A stretch of 64,000 nucleotides of DNA, from contig NZ_QLLT01000011.1 of the NCBI RefSeq assembly GCF_003259315.1, positions 124,001 to 188,000 on the forward strand, in the 5' to 3' direction. Below, piece after piece: positions 9,197 through 16,972 of this stretch. Position 1 is the first letter of the stretch, and every line of letters starts with the position of its first letter. The position numbers were made by a program, and so were the translations under genes. The DNA comes from Kitasatospora sp. SolWspMP-SS2h. Its GTDB lineage: Bacteria > Actinomycetota > Actinomycetes > Streptomycetales > Streptomycetaceae. The notes under the pieces were generated by a model. That model had not been told where the DNA came from, did not search any database, and was given only the letters and a program-made list of their open reading frames with translations.

Positions 9197-9212
9197 TGTG
9201 GACTAGACCAAT
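9197..9212. promoter_or_regulatory. Candidate DasR operator upstream of sensor kinase
   Basis: TGTGGACTAGACCAAT retains the central CTAGACCA of the dre consensus, with 12-13 of 16 positions depending on the allowed C/G at position 2. It lies about 75 bases upstream of the kinase start, where an operator or activator site could act. Confidence 0.6.
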
Positions 9213-9237
9213 TGTGGTTGTCCAGGGGGTCCCCGCA

Positions 9238-9253
9238 ATTGGTCTGGACAACG
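9238..9253. promoter_or_regulatory. Second, weaker dre-like site
   Basis: ATTGGTCTGGACAACG has a perfect left half (TTGGTCT) and a degenerate right half, matching about 11 of 16 positions. It would overlap the -35 region of the leaderless promoter at 9274, so occupancy would be expected to repress. Confidence 0.5.
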
Positions 9254-9273
9254 TGCGGCGGGGCGGTCGGCGA

Positions 9274-9286
9274 TACGCTCACGGTG
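9274..9286 (+). promoter_or_regulatory. Predicted leaderless promoter (-10 TACGCT)
   Basis: TACGCT at 9274-9279 fits the actinobacterial -10 pattern TANNNT. It ends six bases before the GTG at 9286, the spacing expected when transcription starts at the start codon. No Shine-Dalgarno sequence precedes this GTG, which supports a leaderless mRNA. Confidence 0.6.
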
Positions 9287-10806
9287 TGCCCTCGCTGAAC
9301 GAACTCGTCCGCCGCCACACCACCCTCACCGGTGCCGACGTGGAGTGGCTGCACCTCCTGGTCTCGGAGTGGCAGCTGCTCTCCGACCTCTCCTTCGCCG
9401 ACCTGGTGCTGTGGATCCCCACCTGGGACGGCATCCGCTACGTCTCGGTGGCCCAGATGCGGCCCAACACCGGCCCCACCTCGTACCAGGACGACATGGT
9501 CGGCCACCTGGTGCCGCGCGGCCGCCGCCCGCTGCTGGACGCCGCCTACGACGAGGGGCGGATCGTCCGCGAGGGCGACCCGGAGTGGCGGGAGGAGGTG
9601 CCGGTGCGGGTGGAGTCCATCCCGGTGCGACGGGACGGCAAGGTGCTCGGCGTGATCGCCCGCAACACCAACCTGCTGACCGTCCGCACCCCCAGCCGGC
9701 TGGAGCTCACCTACCTGCAGAGCGCCTCCGACCTGGCCCAGATGATCGCGGCCGGCACCTTCCCCTACCCGGGCGTCGAACAGGCCGACATGGACGCCGC
9801 GCCCCGGGTCGGCGACGGGCTGATCCGGCTCGACGTGGAGGGCGTGGTCACCTACGCCAGCCCCAACGCGCTCTCCGCCTACCACCGGCTCGGGCTGACC
9901 ACCGACCTGGTCGGCAGCCACCTGGGCCGCAGCACCGCCGAACTGGTGCCGCCCAGCCGCGGCGCGGTGCACGAGGCGCTGGTGAAGATGGCCAGCGGCT
10001 GGGCCCCCCGGCAGACCGAGATCGAGGCCCAGGGCGGCGTGGTGACGCTGCGCACCATCCCGCTCAAGCCGAAGGGCACCCCCACCGGCTCCCTGGTGCT
10101 CTGCCGGGACGTCACCGAACTTCGCCGCCGCGACCGCGAGTTGATGACCAAGGACGCCACCATCCGGGAGATCCACCACCGGGTGAAGAACAACCTGCAG
10201 ACCGTCGCCGCGCTACTGCGGCTGCAGTCCCGCCGGATGGACTCGGCGGCCGGCCGGGCCGCCCTCGACGAGGCGGTCCGCCGGGTCGGCTCGATCGCCA
10301 TCGTGCACGAGACGCTCTCGCAGGCGCTGGACGAGTCGGTGGCGTTCGACGAGATCGCCGACCGGGTGCTGGCGATGGTGATGGAACTCTCCCAGGACGG
10401 CCGGGTGGTGGCCCGCCGCAGCGGCTCCTTCGGCATCCTGTCCGCCGAGGTCGCCACCCCGCTGGCGATGATCCTCACCGAACTGACCCAGAACGCCCTG
10501 GAGCACGCCTTCGGCCCCAGCGCCTCCGGCAACCTGGAGGTCAGCGCGCTGCGCGGCCGCGCCCCGGCCGGCGGCAAGGGCTGGTCGGACACCTGGAACA
10601 ACGGCGTGAAGCCCGAGGAGTACCTGCTGATCACCGTGCAGGACGACGGCCGCGGCATGCCCGAGGGCTTCGACCCGCAGCAGGCCGGCAACCTCGGCCT
10701 GCAGATCGTCCGCACCCTGGCCACCGGCGAACTCGGCGGCAGCTTCGACATGGTGGCCGCGCCGGACGGCGGCACCAAGGTGGTGCTGGAGATCCCCGTC
10801 CCCTGA
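9286..10806 (+). CDS. PdtaS-like sensor histidine kinase (GAF-PAS-HisKA_2)
   Basis: This 506-residue protein has no membrane segments. An N-terminal GAF-like domain occupies roughly residues 1-150 and a PAS domain roughly 180-280. The HisKA_2 dimerisation motif EIHHRVKNNLQTVAALLRLQ has the phospho-acceptor at His297/His298, followed by an HWE/HisKA_2-type ATPase domain (N-box ELTQNALEHAF, G-box DDGRGMPEGFD). Such kinases usually phosphorylate ANTAR-type antiterminator regulators, as in mycobacterial PdtaS/PdtaR, but no response regulator is adjacent. The GTG start is chosen because an excellent -10 sits immediately upstream and the longer frame runs through the operators. It corresponds in position to the kinase next to wblE in Streptomyces. 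Confidence 0.88.
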   Translation: MPSLNELVRRHTTLTGADVEWLHLLVSEWQLLSDLSFADLVLWIPTWDGIRYVSVAQMRPNTGPTSYQDDMVGHLVPRGRRPLLDAAYDEGRIVREGDPEWREEVPVRVESIPVRRDGKVLGVIARNTNLLTVRTPSRLELTYLQSASDLAQMIAAGTFPYPGVEQADMDAAPRVGDGLIRLDVEGVVTYASPNALSAYHRLGLTTDLVGSHLGRSTAELVPPSRGAVHEALVKMASGWAPRQTEIEAQGGVVTLRTIPLKPKGTPTGSLVLCRDVTELRRRDRELMTKDATIREIHHRVKNNLQTVAALLRLQSRRMDSAAGRAALDEAVRRVGSIAIVHETLSQALDESVAFDEIADRVLAMVMELSQDGRVVARRSGSFGILSAEVATPLAMILTELTQNALEHAFGPSASGNLEVSALRGRAPAGGKGWSDTWNNGVKPEEYLLITVQDDGRGMPEGFDPQQAGNLGLQIVRTLATGELGGSFDMVAAPDGGTKVVLEIPVP

Positions 10807-10824
10807 CAGGGGGGCGGGGCGTTC

Positions 10825-10864
10825 CCTGCCGGAGCCTGCCGGAGCCTGCCGGAGCCTGCCGGGG
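10825..10864. repeat. 10-bp tandem repeat
   Basis: CCTGCCGGAG is repeated four times head to tail (the last copy has one change) in the 3' flank of the sensor kinase, directly before its terminator. Confidence 0.85.
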
Positions 10865-10878
10865 GCGGAGACAGAAAC

Positions 10879-10919
10879 GAGGCCCTGCCGACCGGGGGGG
10901 GGTGGGTCGGCAGGGCCTC
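10879..10919 (+). terminator. Terminator hairpin after sensor kinase
   Basis: A perfect 15-bp inverted repeat with arms 10879-10893 and 10905-10919 separated by an 11-base G-rich loop. It lies between convergent genes and may serve both. Confidence 0.8.
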
Positions 10920-11206
10920 TCGACCCGGTCCGGCCGTCGGGGGGAGTCGGCCGGAACGGGGGCTTCTGGTGGTGGCGCGACGCCCGCCCCGTGCGTTGCA
11001 CACGGTGAGCGCCACAGGCCAACGATATTGCTCTCCGTGAACAGTATCAAGTGCCCGGGCGGCTCGCGTCGTCGGCCCCGCGGATCGAGCGGGCCCGTTC
11101 GGGAAGGCTCGGCCGGCCAATCGCGGCCGAACCCTTGATCGTGGGTTGATCCGTACTGCTGCCGACTGCTCCTGACGGTGCGTCAGTCGGCGGGTGGTCG
11201 GGTGTA
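10920..11206. other. Intergenic region between convergent kinase and wblE
   Basis: I see no gene. The AT-richer patch around 11020-11050 (ACGATATTGC...GAACAGTATCAAG) is the only local compositional change. Confidence 0.4.
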
Positions 11207-11458
11207 TCAGGCGGTGCGGGCGCGGTTGCGGGCGGCGCGGCGCTTCATCGCGCGACGCTCGTCCTCGCTCATGCCGCCCCAGACGCCGGCGTCCTGGCCG
11301 GTTTCGAGCGCCCACTGCAGGCACTGCTCCATCACGGGACAGCGGCGGCACACGGCCTTGGCTTCCTCGATCTGCAGCAGAGCAGGGCCGGTGTTCCCGA
11401 TCGGGAAGAACAGCTCCGGGTCCTCTTCGCGGCAGACAGCGCGGTGGCGCCAGTCCAT
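11207..11458 (-). CDS. wblE: WhiB-family iron-sulfur regulator WblE
   Basis: This 83-residue protein has the four cluster-binding cysteines in WhiB spacing (Cys9, then VCRRCPVMEQC with Cys37, Cys40 and Cys46). The GVWGG turn follows, and the tail is Arg/Lys-rich (RRAMKRRAARNRARTA) for DNA contact. WhiB-like proteins bind a 4Fe-4S cluster, partner with the primary sigma factor and respond to NO/O2. I start at ATG 11458 (MDWRHRAVC) behind GGAGGA. The GTG 45 bases upstream would add a non-conserved extension. Its position between sensor kinase and lipid kinase matches SCO5240 (wblE), the orthologue of mycobacterial WhiB1. Confidence 0.93.
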   Translation of the reverse strand: MDWRHRAVCREEDPELFFPIGNTGPALLQIEEAKAVCRRCPVMEQCLQWALETGQDAGVWGGMSEDERRAMKRRAARNRARTA

Positions 11459-11519
11459 GGTCGTCCAACTCCTCCGGTCGACGGGCCGTGGCCCGCGACT
11501 CACTCGAATGGCTTGTGAA

Positions 11520-11535
11520 TGTGAACGCTTTCACG
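11520..11535. promoter_or_regulatory. CRP/FNR-type palindrome upstream of wblE
   Basis: TGTGAACGCTTTCACG fits TGTGA-N6-TCACA with one mismatch at the end. It lies 62 bases upstream of the wblE start codon. It also fits the GTG-N8-CAC core of actinobacterial cAMP-receptor-protein sites. Confidence 0.6.
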
Positions 11536-11764
11536 AATCCCGCAACAGCAAAAGGGACCTAAGGCCCATCGGGCCCGGGCGGTCTGTGCTGAGGGGGGTT
11601 CGGCGATTCAGAGGGGCTCTCCCGCGGTGTCCCGCTGCGGTGTGTCCCGATCGCCATGTAGAGGTTCGCAAACCTCGAAGCCGGATACAACCCCCTTCGG
11701 CAAGAAATTTTTGATTCTTCGGTGTCGCCTACCTCACAGGCAGTACTTCTATGGGGTGAAGGGG

Positions 11765-11778
11765 CTCGAACGTTCGAG
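11765..11778. promoter_or_regulatory. 14-bp perfect palindrome between wblE and lipid-kinase gene
   Basis: CTCGAACGTTCGAG is a perfect palindrome about 300 bases upstream of wblE and just beyond the 3' end of the diacylglycerol-kinase gene. It could be an operator for wblE or simply structure at the lipid-kinase 3' end. No matching regulator can be named. Confidence 0.35.
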
Positions 11779-11802
11779 AGCAAGGCGATGACCCCCTTCT
11801 GG

Positions 11803-12774
11803 TCACACAATCACACGCAGTGCCCGCCGTACGCCTGTGAAACTGACGCGACTCCTGTCTCCAAGGTGGTCCCCGTCGACCTGAAACGGGGCCGGTTCCT
11901 CTGAAACCAAGGTGAAGTGCCGGACGTCGTGATAGGAGACGAGGTGCTTCCCGGAGGGACCTGCCGGGCGTTCACCGCCCTCCGCCGAGGGCAGCGGACG
12001 GAGGATCTGACGGACCGTCCGAGCGGTCCGGAACGCCGTCATTCGAGTGATGCCGAAGATGTCCAGGTCGGTTTCGAATGAAGCCGAGGGAGACGGGAAG
12101 ACGGGGCGGGAACCCAGAAAGGTCCACGGTGAAGTGTTCGAGACTATGGCCATCACCATGCCCGGCACCGGCTCCTGGCCGTTGATCTCCAGGGAGATCG
12201 GCCCGGAACGCCGGTGTTCACGCTCGGTGACGTAGTGCCGGAGCGCCTCGACCACGTAGAGCGCGTGCGTGGACCTGCGCCCCGCCCGGCGCTGGCGCTC
12301 CACCCGGCCGACCACGCCCGCGTCGAAGCCGAACCCCGCGGTGAAGGTGAACCAGCGGTCCGGCACGCCGTCGGTCAGCGCCTTGCCCAGGCCGATCGCC
12401 CGCTCCCGGCGCTCCGCCAGCGCGTCCAGCAGCGCGCCGGTCGCCTCCACCGGATCGTTCGGCAGGCCCAGCGCGCGGGCGAACACGTTGGTCGAACCGC
12501 CCGGCACCACCGCCAGCCGCGGCACCCGCTCGCCCGGGCCGTGCGCCAGCAGGCCGTTCACCACCTCGTTGACCGTGCCGTCGCCGCCCAGGGCCACCAC
12601 CAGGTCCACCGCGCCGTCCTCGACCGCCCGCCGGGCCAGGTCCCGGGCGTGGCCGCGGTACTGGGTCTGGGCGACGTCCAGCTTCAGGTCGCTGCGCAGG
12701 GCGTGGATCAGCACGTCCCTGGTCCGGCCACTGGTGGTGGTCGCCTTCGGGTTCACGACCAGGAGAGCGCGCAT
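11803..12774 (-). CDS. Diacylglycerol/lipid kinase family protein
   Basis: This 323-residue protein belongs to the DAGK_cat (YegS/BmrU-like) family. It has the N-terminal LLVVNPKA strand and the nucleotide-binding VALGGDGTVNEVVNGLL near residues 60-76. GGSTNVFARALGLP follows near residue 95. It is expected to phosphorylate diacylglycerol or a related lipid at the membrane face. On the minus strand TAGGCT sits seven bases before the ATG with no ribosome site, suggesting a leaderless transcript. It is divergent from the gene at 12826, with only 51 bases between starts. Confidence 0.88.
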   Translation of the reverse strand: MRALLVVNPKATTTSGRTRDVLIHALRSDLKLDVAQTQYRGHARDLARRAVEDGAVDLVVALGGDGTVNEVVNGLLAHGPGERVPRLAVVPGGSTNVFARALGLPNDPVEATGALLDALAERRERAIGLGKALTDGVPDRWFTFTAGFGFDAGVVGRVERQRRAGRRSTHALYVVEALRHYVTEREHRRSGPISLEINGQEPVPGMVMAIVSNTSPWTFLGSRPVFPSPSASFETDLDIFGITRMTAFRTARTVRQILRPLPSAEGGERPAGPSGKHLVSYHDVRHFTLVSEEPAPFQVDGDHLGDRSRVSFTGVRRALRVIV

Positions 12775-12825
12775 GGTGATCAGCCTACGACCCGCCCGAC
12801 CCGGGACGACCGTTACCCTGGCCCG
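12775..12825. promoter_or_regulatory. Back-to-back leaderless promoters
   Basis: In this 51-base gap, TAGGCT (minus strand) lies seven bases before the ATG at 12774. TACCCT (plus strand, 12814-12819) lies six bases before the GTG at 12826. Both spacings fit transcription beginning at the start codon. No Shine-Dalgarno sequence is present on either side. Confidence 0.55.
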
Positions 12826-13251
12826 GTGACCGCTGAACCCGCCCCCGCCACCACCCCCGCCGCCCGGCCCATCCCGCTGCTCGTCGGCGCGGTGACCACC
12901 GCGCTGGAGGGCGCGGCCATGGCCGGCTGGGGCGTCTACAACCTGCTGTCCGGCTTCACCGGCGCGGACGCCGACTTCGGCCGCGCCGAGCTGGGCGGCG
13001 CCGTCCTGCTGCTGATGGGCCTGCTGCCGCTGCTGGCCGCCCGCGCGCTGCTGCGCGGGCGGCGCTGGGGCCGCAGCCCCGCGGTGCTCACCAACTCCAT
13101 CTGCCTGCCGGTCGCGTACTACATGTGGCAGTCCGGCGGTGCGATGGCCGCCGTCGGCGCCGCGGTCGCCCTGGTCGGGCTGGCCGGCATCGTCGCCCTG
13201 CTCAACCCCCGGGTCACCGCCGTGCTCTACGGCACCCCCGACGAGGGCTAG
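12826..13251 (+). CDS. Small integral membrane protein, function unknown
   Basis: This 141-residue protein has four hydrophobic segments: PLLVGAVTTALEGAAMAGWG, ELGGAVLLLMGLLPLLAARA, SICLPVAYYMWQSG and MAAVGAAVALVGLAGIVALL. It has no enzymatic motif that I recognise. The GTG start is supported by the leaderless -10 element (TACCCT) and by the long upstream frame being antisense to the lipid kinase. Its position matches the hypothetical protein between the lipid kinase and sigH in Streptomyces. Confidence 0.8.
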   Translation: MTAEPAPATTPAARPIPLLVGAVTTALEGAAMAGWGVYNLLSGFTGADADFGRAELGGAVLLLMGLLPLLAARALLRGRRWGRSPAVLTNSICLPVAYYMWQSGGAMAAVGAAVALVGLAGIVALLNPRVTAVLYGTPDEG

Positions 13252-13279
13252 CCGCCCCGCCCCGGCCCCGTCACGACCG

Positions 13280-13313
13280 GCAGGGCCCGTCCCCGGGTGG
13301 GGGCGGGCCCTGC
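13280..13313. terminator. Hairpin between convergent genes
   Basis: The arms GCAGGGCCCG-T-CCCC and GGGG-CGGGCCCTGC pair with a single bulged T. It lies between the membrane-protein gene and the sigma-factor gene and can serve both directions. Confidence 0.7.
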
Positions 13314-13394
13314 GGCGTCGTACGGGGGCGTGCGGAGGCCCGGGCGGGCGCGCGGCGGTGCGCCCGCGCGTCCGTCCGTTCCTCGCCTGCTCCG

Positions 13395-14408
13395 CTACTC
13401 CTCGACCAGCAGCTTCTCGCGCAGCTGCGCCAGGGTGCGGGCCAGCAGCCGGGAGACGTGCATCTGGGAGATGCCGACCTCGGCCGCGATCTGCGACTGG
13501 GTCATGTTCCGGAAGAACCGCAGCACCAGGATCTTCTGCTCCCGGGGCGGGAGTTGGGCCAGCAGCGGCTTCAGCGACTCGCGGTACTCGACGCCCTCCA
13601 GCGCCTCGTCGGTGGCCCCCAGGGTGTCCGCGACGGCCGGCGACTCGTCGTCGCTGTCCGGCACGTCCAGCGAGAGCGTGGAGTACGCGTTGGCGGACTC
13701 CAGGCCCTCCAGCACGTCCTCCTCGGAGATGCCCAGGTGCTCGGCCAGCTCGTGCACCGTCGGCGACCGGCCGTGCCGCTGGGACAGCTCGCTGGTCGCC
13801 GTGGTCAGCGACAGCCGCAGCTCCTGAAGGCGGCGCGGCACCCGCACCGCCCAGCCCTTGTCGCGGAAGTGCCGCTTGATCTCGCCGACGATGGTGGGCG
13901 TCGCGTACGTGGAGAACTCCACCCCGCGCTCGTGGTCGAACCGGTCCACCGACTTGATCAGGCCGATGGTGGCGACCTGGGTCAGGTCGTCCAGCGGCTC
14001 GCCTCGGTTGCGGAAGCGGCGGGCCAGGTGCTCCACCAGCGGGATGTGCATCCGGACCAGCTGGTTGCGGATCTCCACCCGCTCCGGCGACCCCTCCGGC
14101 AGCTCGGACAGCCGGACGAACAGCGCCCGGGCCGCCTCGCGGTCCGGGGCGCCGCTGCGGTGCCCCTGCGCCGGGACGGTCGAGCGGACGGCCTCGGCGG
14201 CCGCCGCCGGACCACCGCCCGCCGCGGGCTCGACCGCGGGCACCGCCTCGGGCACCACCTCGGGCCGCTCGGGCTTCGGATCGGTCGGCTGGCTCATCCG
14301 GTGGGAGTCCTTCGGGAGGGCTTCTTCGTCAGGGGTGGCGGTGCGGGCGACGCTCGCCTGCGGCGGTACGACGGCAACTGTGCGGTCCAGATCACTCACG
14401 GCGATCAC
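13395..14408 (-). CDS. sigH: SigB/SigF-type stress sigma factor (SigH-like)
   Basis: This protein of up to 337 residues is a group 3 sigma-70 factor. Region 2 (LVEHLARRFRNRGEPLDDL...FSTYATPTIVGEIKRHF) lies near residues 128-190, region 3 near 195-260 and region 4 (LPPREQKILVLRFFRNMTQS..VSRLLARTL) at the C-terminus. The first ~95 residues are low-complexity, Pro/Ala-rich and variable. The frame opens at GTG 14408. An internal ATG at 14294 (MSQPTDPKPE) is an alternative, and S. coelicolor sigH is known to give several isoforms with different N-termini. It lies 28 bases downstream of an RsbW-like antagonist gene, the arrangement known for SigH and its anti-sigma factor in osmotic stress and sporulation control. 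Confidence 0.88.
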   Translation of the reverse strand: MIAVSDLDRTVAVVPPQASVARTATPDEEALPKDSHRMSQPTDPKPERPEVVPEAVPAVEPAAGGGPAAAAEAVRSTVPAQGHRSGAPDREAARALFVRLSELPEGSPERVEIRNQLVRMHIPLVEHLARRFRNRGEPLDDLTQVATIGLIKSVDRFDHERGVEFSTYATPTIVGEIKRHFRDKGWAVRVPRRLQELRLSLTTATSELSQRHGRSPTVHELAEHLGISEEDVLEGLESANAYSTLSLDVPDSDDESPAVADTLGATDEALEGVEYRESLKPLLAQLPPREQKILVLRFFRNMTQSQIAAEVGISQMHVSRLLARTLAQLREKLLVEE

Positions 14409-14436
14409 CCGTTCCGTTCCGAGAACACGTCACTAC

Positions 14437-14850
14437 CTACGGCTGGCCCGGCGACCCGCCGCGCTTCTTGTGCAGGCTGATGGAGACCGTGTTGTCCGAG
14501 CCGACCGTCGAGTCGACCTCGCCGGCCAGCGCGGAGAGCACCGTCCAGGCGAAGGTGTCCCGCTCCGGGGCCCGGCCGTCGGTGGTCGGGGCGGACACGG
14601 TGACCCGCAGCGCGTCTCCCACCAGGCGGAACTCGCAGCTCAGGATCGAGCCGGGGACGGCCTGTTGGAGCAGGATGGCGCAGGCCTCGTCCACCGCGAT
14701 CCGGAGATCCTCGATCTCGTCCAGGGTGAAGTCCAGCCGTGCCGCGAGGCCGGCCGTCGCCGTCCGCAGCACCGAGAGGTAGGCGCCCGCCGCGGGCAGC
14801 CGGACCTCAACGAAGTCCTTCACTCCGGGCTCGCCGTCGATCTGGGACAC
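14437..14850 (-). CDS. RsbW/SpoIIAB-like anti-sigma factor
   Basis: This 137-residue protein has a GHKL-type ATPase fold: DEIEDLRIAVDEACAILLQQ forms the N-box, followed by SCEFRLVGDALRVTVSAP and a C-terminal DTFAWTVLSALAGEVDSTV. It should bind and inhibit the adjacent SigH-like factor or phosphorylate an anti-anti-sigma partner. I prefer GTG 14850 (VSQIDGEPG), five bases after GGAGGTGAG, over the ATG at 14904. It corresponds by position to the PrsH/UshX antagonist of SigH. Confidence 0.87.
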   Translation of the reverse strand: MSQIDGEPGVKDFVEVRLPAAGAYLSVLRTATAGLAARLDFTLDEIEDLRIAVDEACAILLQQAVPGSILSCEFRLVGDALRVTVSAPTTDGRAPERDTFAWTVLSALAGEVDSTVGSDNTVSISLHKKRGGSPGQP

Positions 14851-15018
14851 CCTCACCTCCTGGGTGACGCACGGTGCTTGCGGCCGGGGAGCTGCCAACA
14901 CCACTGGCTCGGTTCAACTGCCTTGTGCCCCGAGACGTTACCGCGCCCGGGGGCGGTCTGTCGTGATCTCGCCGCACCGTCACGGGAACGGGGGACCACG
15001 GTTCGAACGGGCCCGCGC

Positions 15019-15528
15019 TCAGCGCGGACCGGAGCCGAGCGCGGCGAGCGCGCCGTCGGTGAGCCGGAAGACCGTCCACTCGTCCATCGGCACCGCGCCG
15101 AGCGACTTGTAGAAACCGATCGAGGGCTCGTTCCAGTCCAGCACCGACCACTCCAGGCGCTGGTAGCCGCGCTCCACGCAGATCCGGGCCAGCTCGGTCA
15201 GCAGCGCCCTGCCGTGGCCGCCGCCGCGCTTGTGCGGGCGGACGTAGAGGTCTTCCAGGTAGATGCCGTGGGTGCCGCGCCAGGTCGAGAAGTTGCGGAA
15301 CCAGAGCGCGAAACCGACCGGCTCGCCCGCGTCCTCCGGGTCGTCGGACTCGGCGATCAGGCCGAACACCGCCGGGTGCTCGCCGAACAGCGCGTCGTGC
15401 AGCTGCTCCTCGGTGGCCTTCGCCTCGGGCAGCGCCCGCTCGTACTCGGCGAGCTCGCGGATCATGGCGTGGACGAAGGGGATGTCGGCGGGGGTCGCGG
15501 TGCGGATCATACGGTCGAGCGTACTCAT
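15019..15528 (-). CDS. GNAT N-acetyltransferase
   Basis: This 169-residue single-domain GNAT protein resembles the spermidine/diamine N-acetyltransferase branch. It has IYLEDLYVRPHKRGGGHGRA, the acetyl-CoA pyrophosphate loop near residues 91-110, and then LEWSVLDWNEPSIGFYKSLG. The substrate is probably a small amine or amino acid but cannot be decided. Start ATG 15528 follows GGAGGGG. A second in-frame ATG (MIRTATPAD) six codons later fits the family N-terminus equally well. It is the first gene upstream of the SigH module on the same strand but is separated by about 170 bases, so it is probably an independent unit. Confidence 0.85.
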   Translation of the reverse strand: MSTLDRMIRTATPADIPFVHAMIRELAEYERALPEAKATEEQLHDALFGEHPAVFGLIAESDDPEDAGEPVGFALWFRNFSTWRGTHGIYLEDLYVRPHKRGGGHGRALLTELARICVERGYQRLEWSVLDWNEPSIGFYKSLGAVPMDEWTVFRLTDGALAALGSGPR

Positions 15529-15632
15529 CTCACCCCTCCATCCGGAAAGGGCTTTATGCCCTGGACGGCACCGCCGGAAACGGCTCCCGGGCGGCGCCGC
15601 CGCACCGGCGGGACGGGGCGCGGGGCGGGGGC

Positions 15633-16628
15633 TCAGACGGACCGCCGGGCGCGCAGCGCGTTCAGCAGGGCGGCGCCGCGCTCGGCGTCGTCGACGCTGA
15701 CCGCGAAGTCGTGGCCGGTGGTCCGGACCCGGACCACCAGGCACTCGCCGGCCCGCAGCATCACCGTGGTGCCGCGGCCGCTCAGCCGGTAGCCCCAGCC
15801 ACCGACCTGCGCCGCGCCCCGGCGCTCGACCCGGGCCGACTCCAGCTCGGCCAGCGACCAGCGCCGGGCGGGCAGGCCGAGGGGGCCCAGTGCCACCTCC
15901 AGGCCGGCCGCCGAGACCCGGACCCGCACCGAGGAGCAGGCCCCGGCGGTCAGCGCGATCAGGGCGAGCACCCCGAACGCCGTCCACCCCGGTCGCGCCG
16001 CGAGCAGGCCGGTCCCGGCGCCCAGCAGGACCGCCGCCGCGGCCGGGCCGCAGAGCGCGGCCAGCGCCCGCAGCCACGGGTTGGCGGCCCGGGAGAGCCA
16101 CACCAGGCGTTCGCCGTCCGGGAGTTCGAGCACCGGGCCGGCCGGGGCCGGGGGCACCCGCCGGGCGGGCAGCCGCCGGCCCGCCGACCACGCCGCCGCG
16201 CCGGCCAGCAGCGCCGCCGCCAGGGTGCCGAGGAACCAGCCGGGCGGCAGCCCGGCCCCGTGCCAGTCGGCGCGGTCGAGGTTGGCCCGGACCAGGGTGG
16301 CCTGCACGCCCGGGAACAGCGTGCCGCCCGCCGTCAGGCAGACCAGCAGCCAGCGCCGGGCGAGCGGGTCGCCCCGGTGCCGCTCCAGCAGGGACAGGCC
16401 CAGCAGGCCCAGCGCGCCCAGCACCGCCCAGATCAGCGCCGGGACCAGGCAGGCCGCCCAGAACGGCATCGAGCCGTCCGCGGTGCTGCTGCTCCAGTGG
16501 GTGGCCATCCGCTCCGGCAGCCGCCCGGCCGCGCCGAGCGGGAGGACGGCGGTCAGCACCGCGGTGCCCGCCGTCCAGACCGCCGGCCACCGCAGGCCGT
16601 CCCGGTGTGCGCTCCGCTGCCCGCTCAC
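15633..16628 (-). CDS. DUF1648-type multi-pass membrane protein
   Basis: This 331-residue membrane protein has an N-terminal DUF1648-like segment (LPLGAAGRLPERMATHWSSS) and several hydrophobic helices. A C-terminal soluble domain (about residues 225-331, LPARRWSLAELESARVERRG) looks like a bacterial PH-like fold. GTG 16628 overlaps the stop of the GntR gene (GTGA), so it is translationally coupled. This regulator-plus-DUF1648 pair is common in actinobacteria; its physiological role is unknown. Confidence 0.8.
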   Translation of the reverse strand: MSGQRSAHRDGLRWPAVWTAGTAVLTAVLPLGAAGRLPERMATHWSSSTADGSMPFWAACLVPALIWAVLGALGLLGLSLLERHRGDPLARRWLLVCLTAGGTLFPGVQATLVRANLDRADWHGAGLPPGWFLGTLAAALLAGAAAWSAGRRLPARRVPPAPAGPVLELPDGERLVWLSRAANPWLRALAALCGPAAAAVLLGAGTGLLAARPGWTAFGVLALIALTAGACSSVRVRVSAAGLEVALGPLGLPARRWSLAELESARVERRGAAQVGGWGYRLSGRGTTVMLRAGECLVVRVRTTGHDFAVSVDDAERGAALLNALRARRSV

Positions 16629-16972
16629 GGTATCCCCCTGATCATCTCGACGAGTTCGGCCCTGCTGTACCCGGCCCGGGCTGCCTCCGCTACCAGCGCG
16701 CGGGCCTGCTCCAGCAGCCCGGAGCGCTGCTCCGCGCCGCTCGCGACCGTCACGCCCCGGCCCCGGCGGAACTCCAGCAGGCCGTCGTCGCGCAGGTCGC
16801 GCAGGGCGCGCAGCACGGTGTTGACGTTCAGGTCGAGCGCCTGCGCGAGGTCGCGCGCGGAGGGCAGCCGGTCGCCCGGGCGGCACTCGCCCTCGGCCAC
16901 GGCACGGCGGACGGCGGCGGCGACCTGCTCGTGCAGGGGCCGGGTGTCCTTGGTGTCCAGTCTCAGCAGCAT
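16625..16972 (-). CDS. GntR-family regulator, YtrA subfamily
   Basis: This 115-residue regulator has the GntR winged helix (PLHEQVAAAVRRAVAEGECR, PSARDLAQALDLNVNTVLRA, GLLEFRRGRGVTVA) and only a short helical C-terminus of about 40 residues. That is diagnostic of the YtrA subfamily; the UTRA sugar-binding domain of DasR is absent. A perfect inverted repeat overlaps its own start codon, pointing to autorepression of the two-gene operon. Confidence 0.9.
   Translation of the reverse strand: MLLRLDTKDTRPLHEQVAAAVRRAVAEGECRPGDRLPSARDLAQALDLNVNTVLRALRDLRDDGLLEFRRGRGVTVASGAEQRSGLLEQARALVAEAARAGYSRAELVEMIRGIP

Noticed and set aside
16625..16972. The GntR gene as a candidate for DasR
   Set aside because: It is only 115 residues with a YtrA-type tail and lacks the UTRA effector domain of HutC/DasR regulators.
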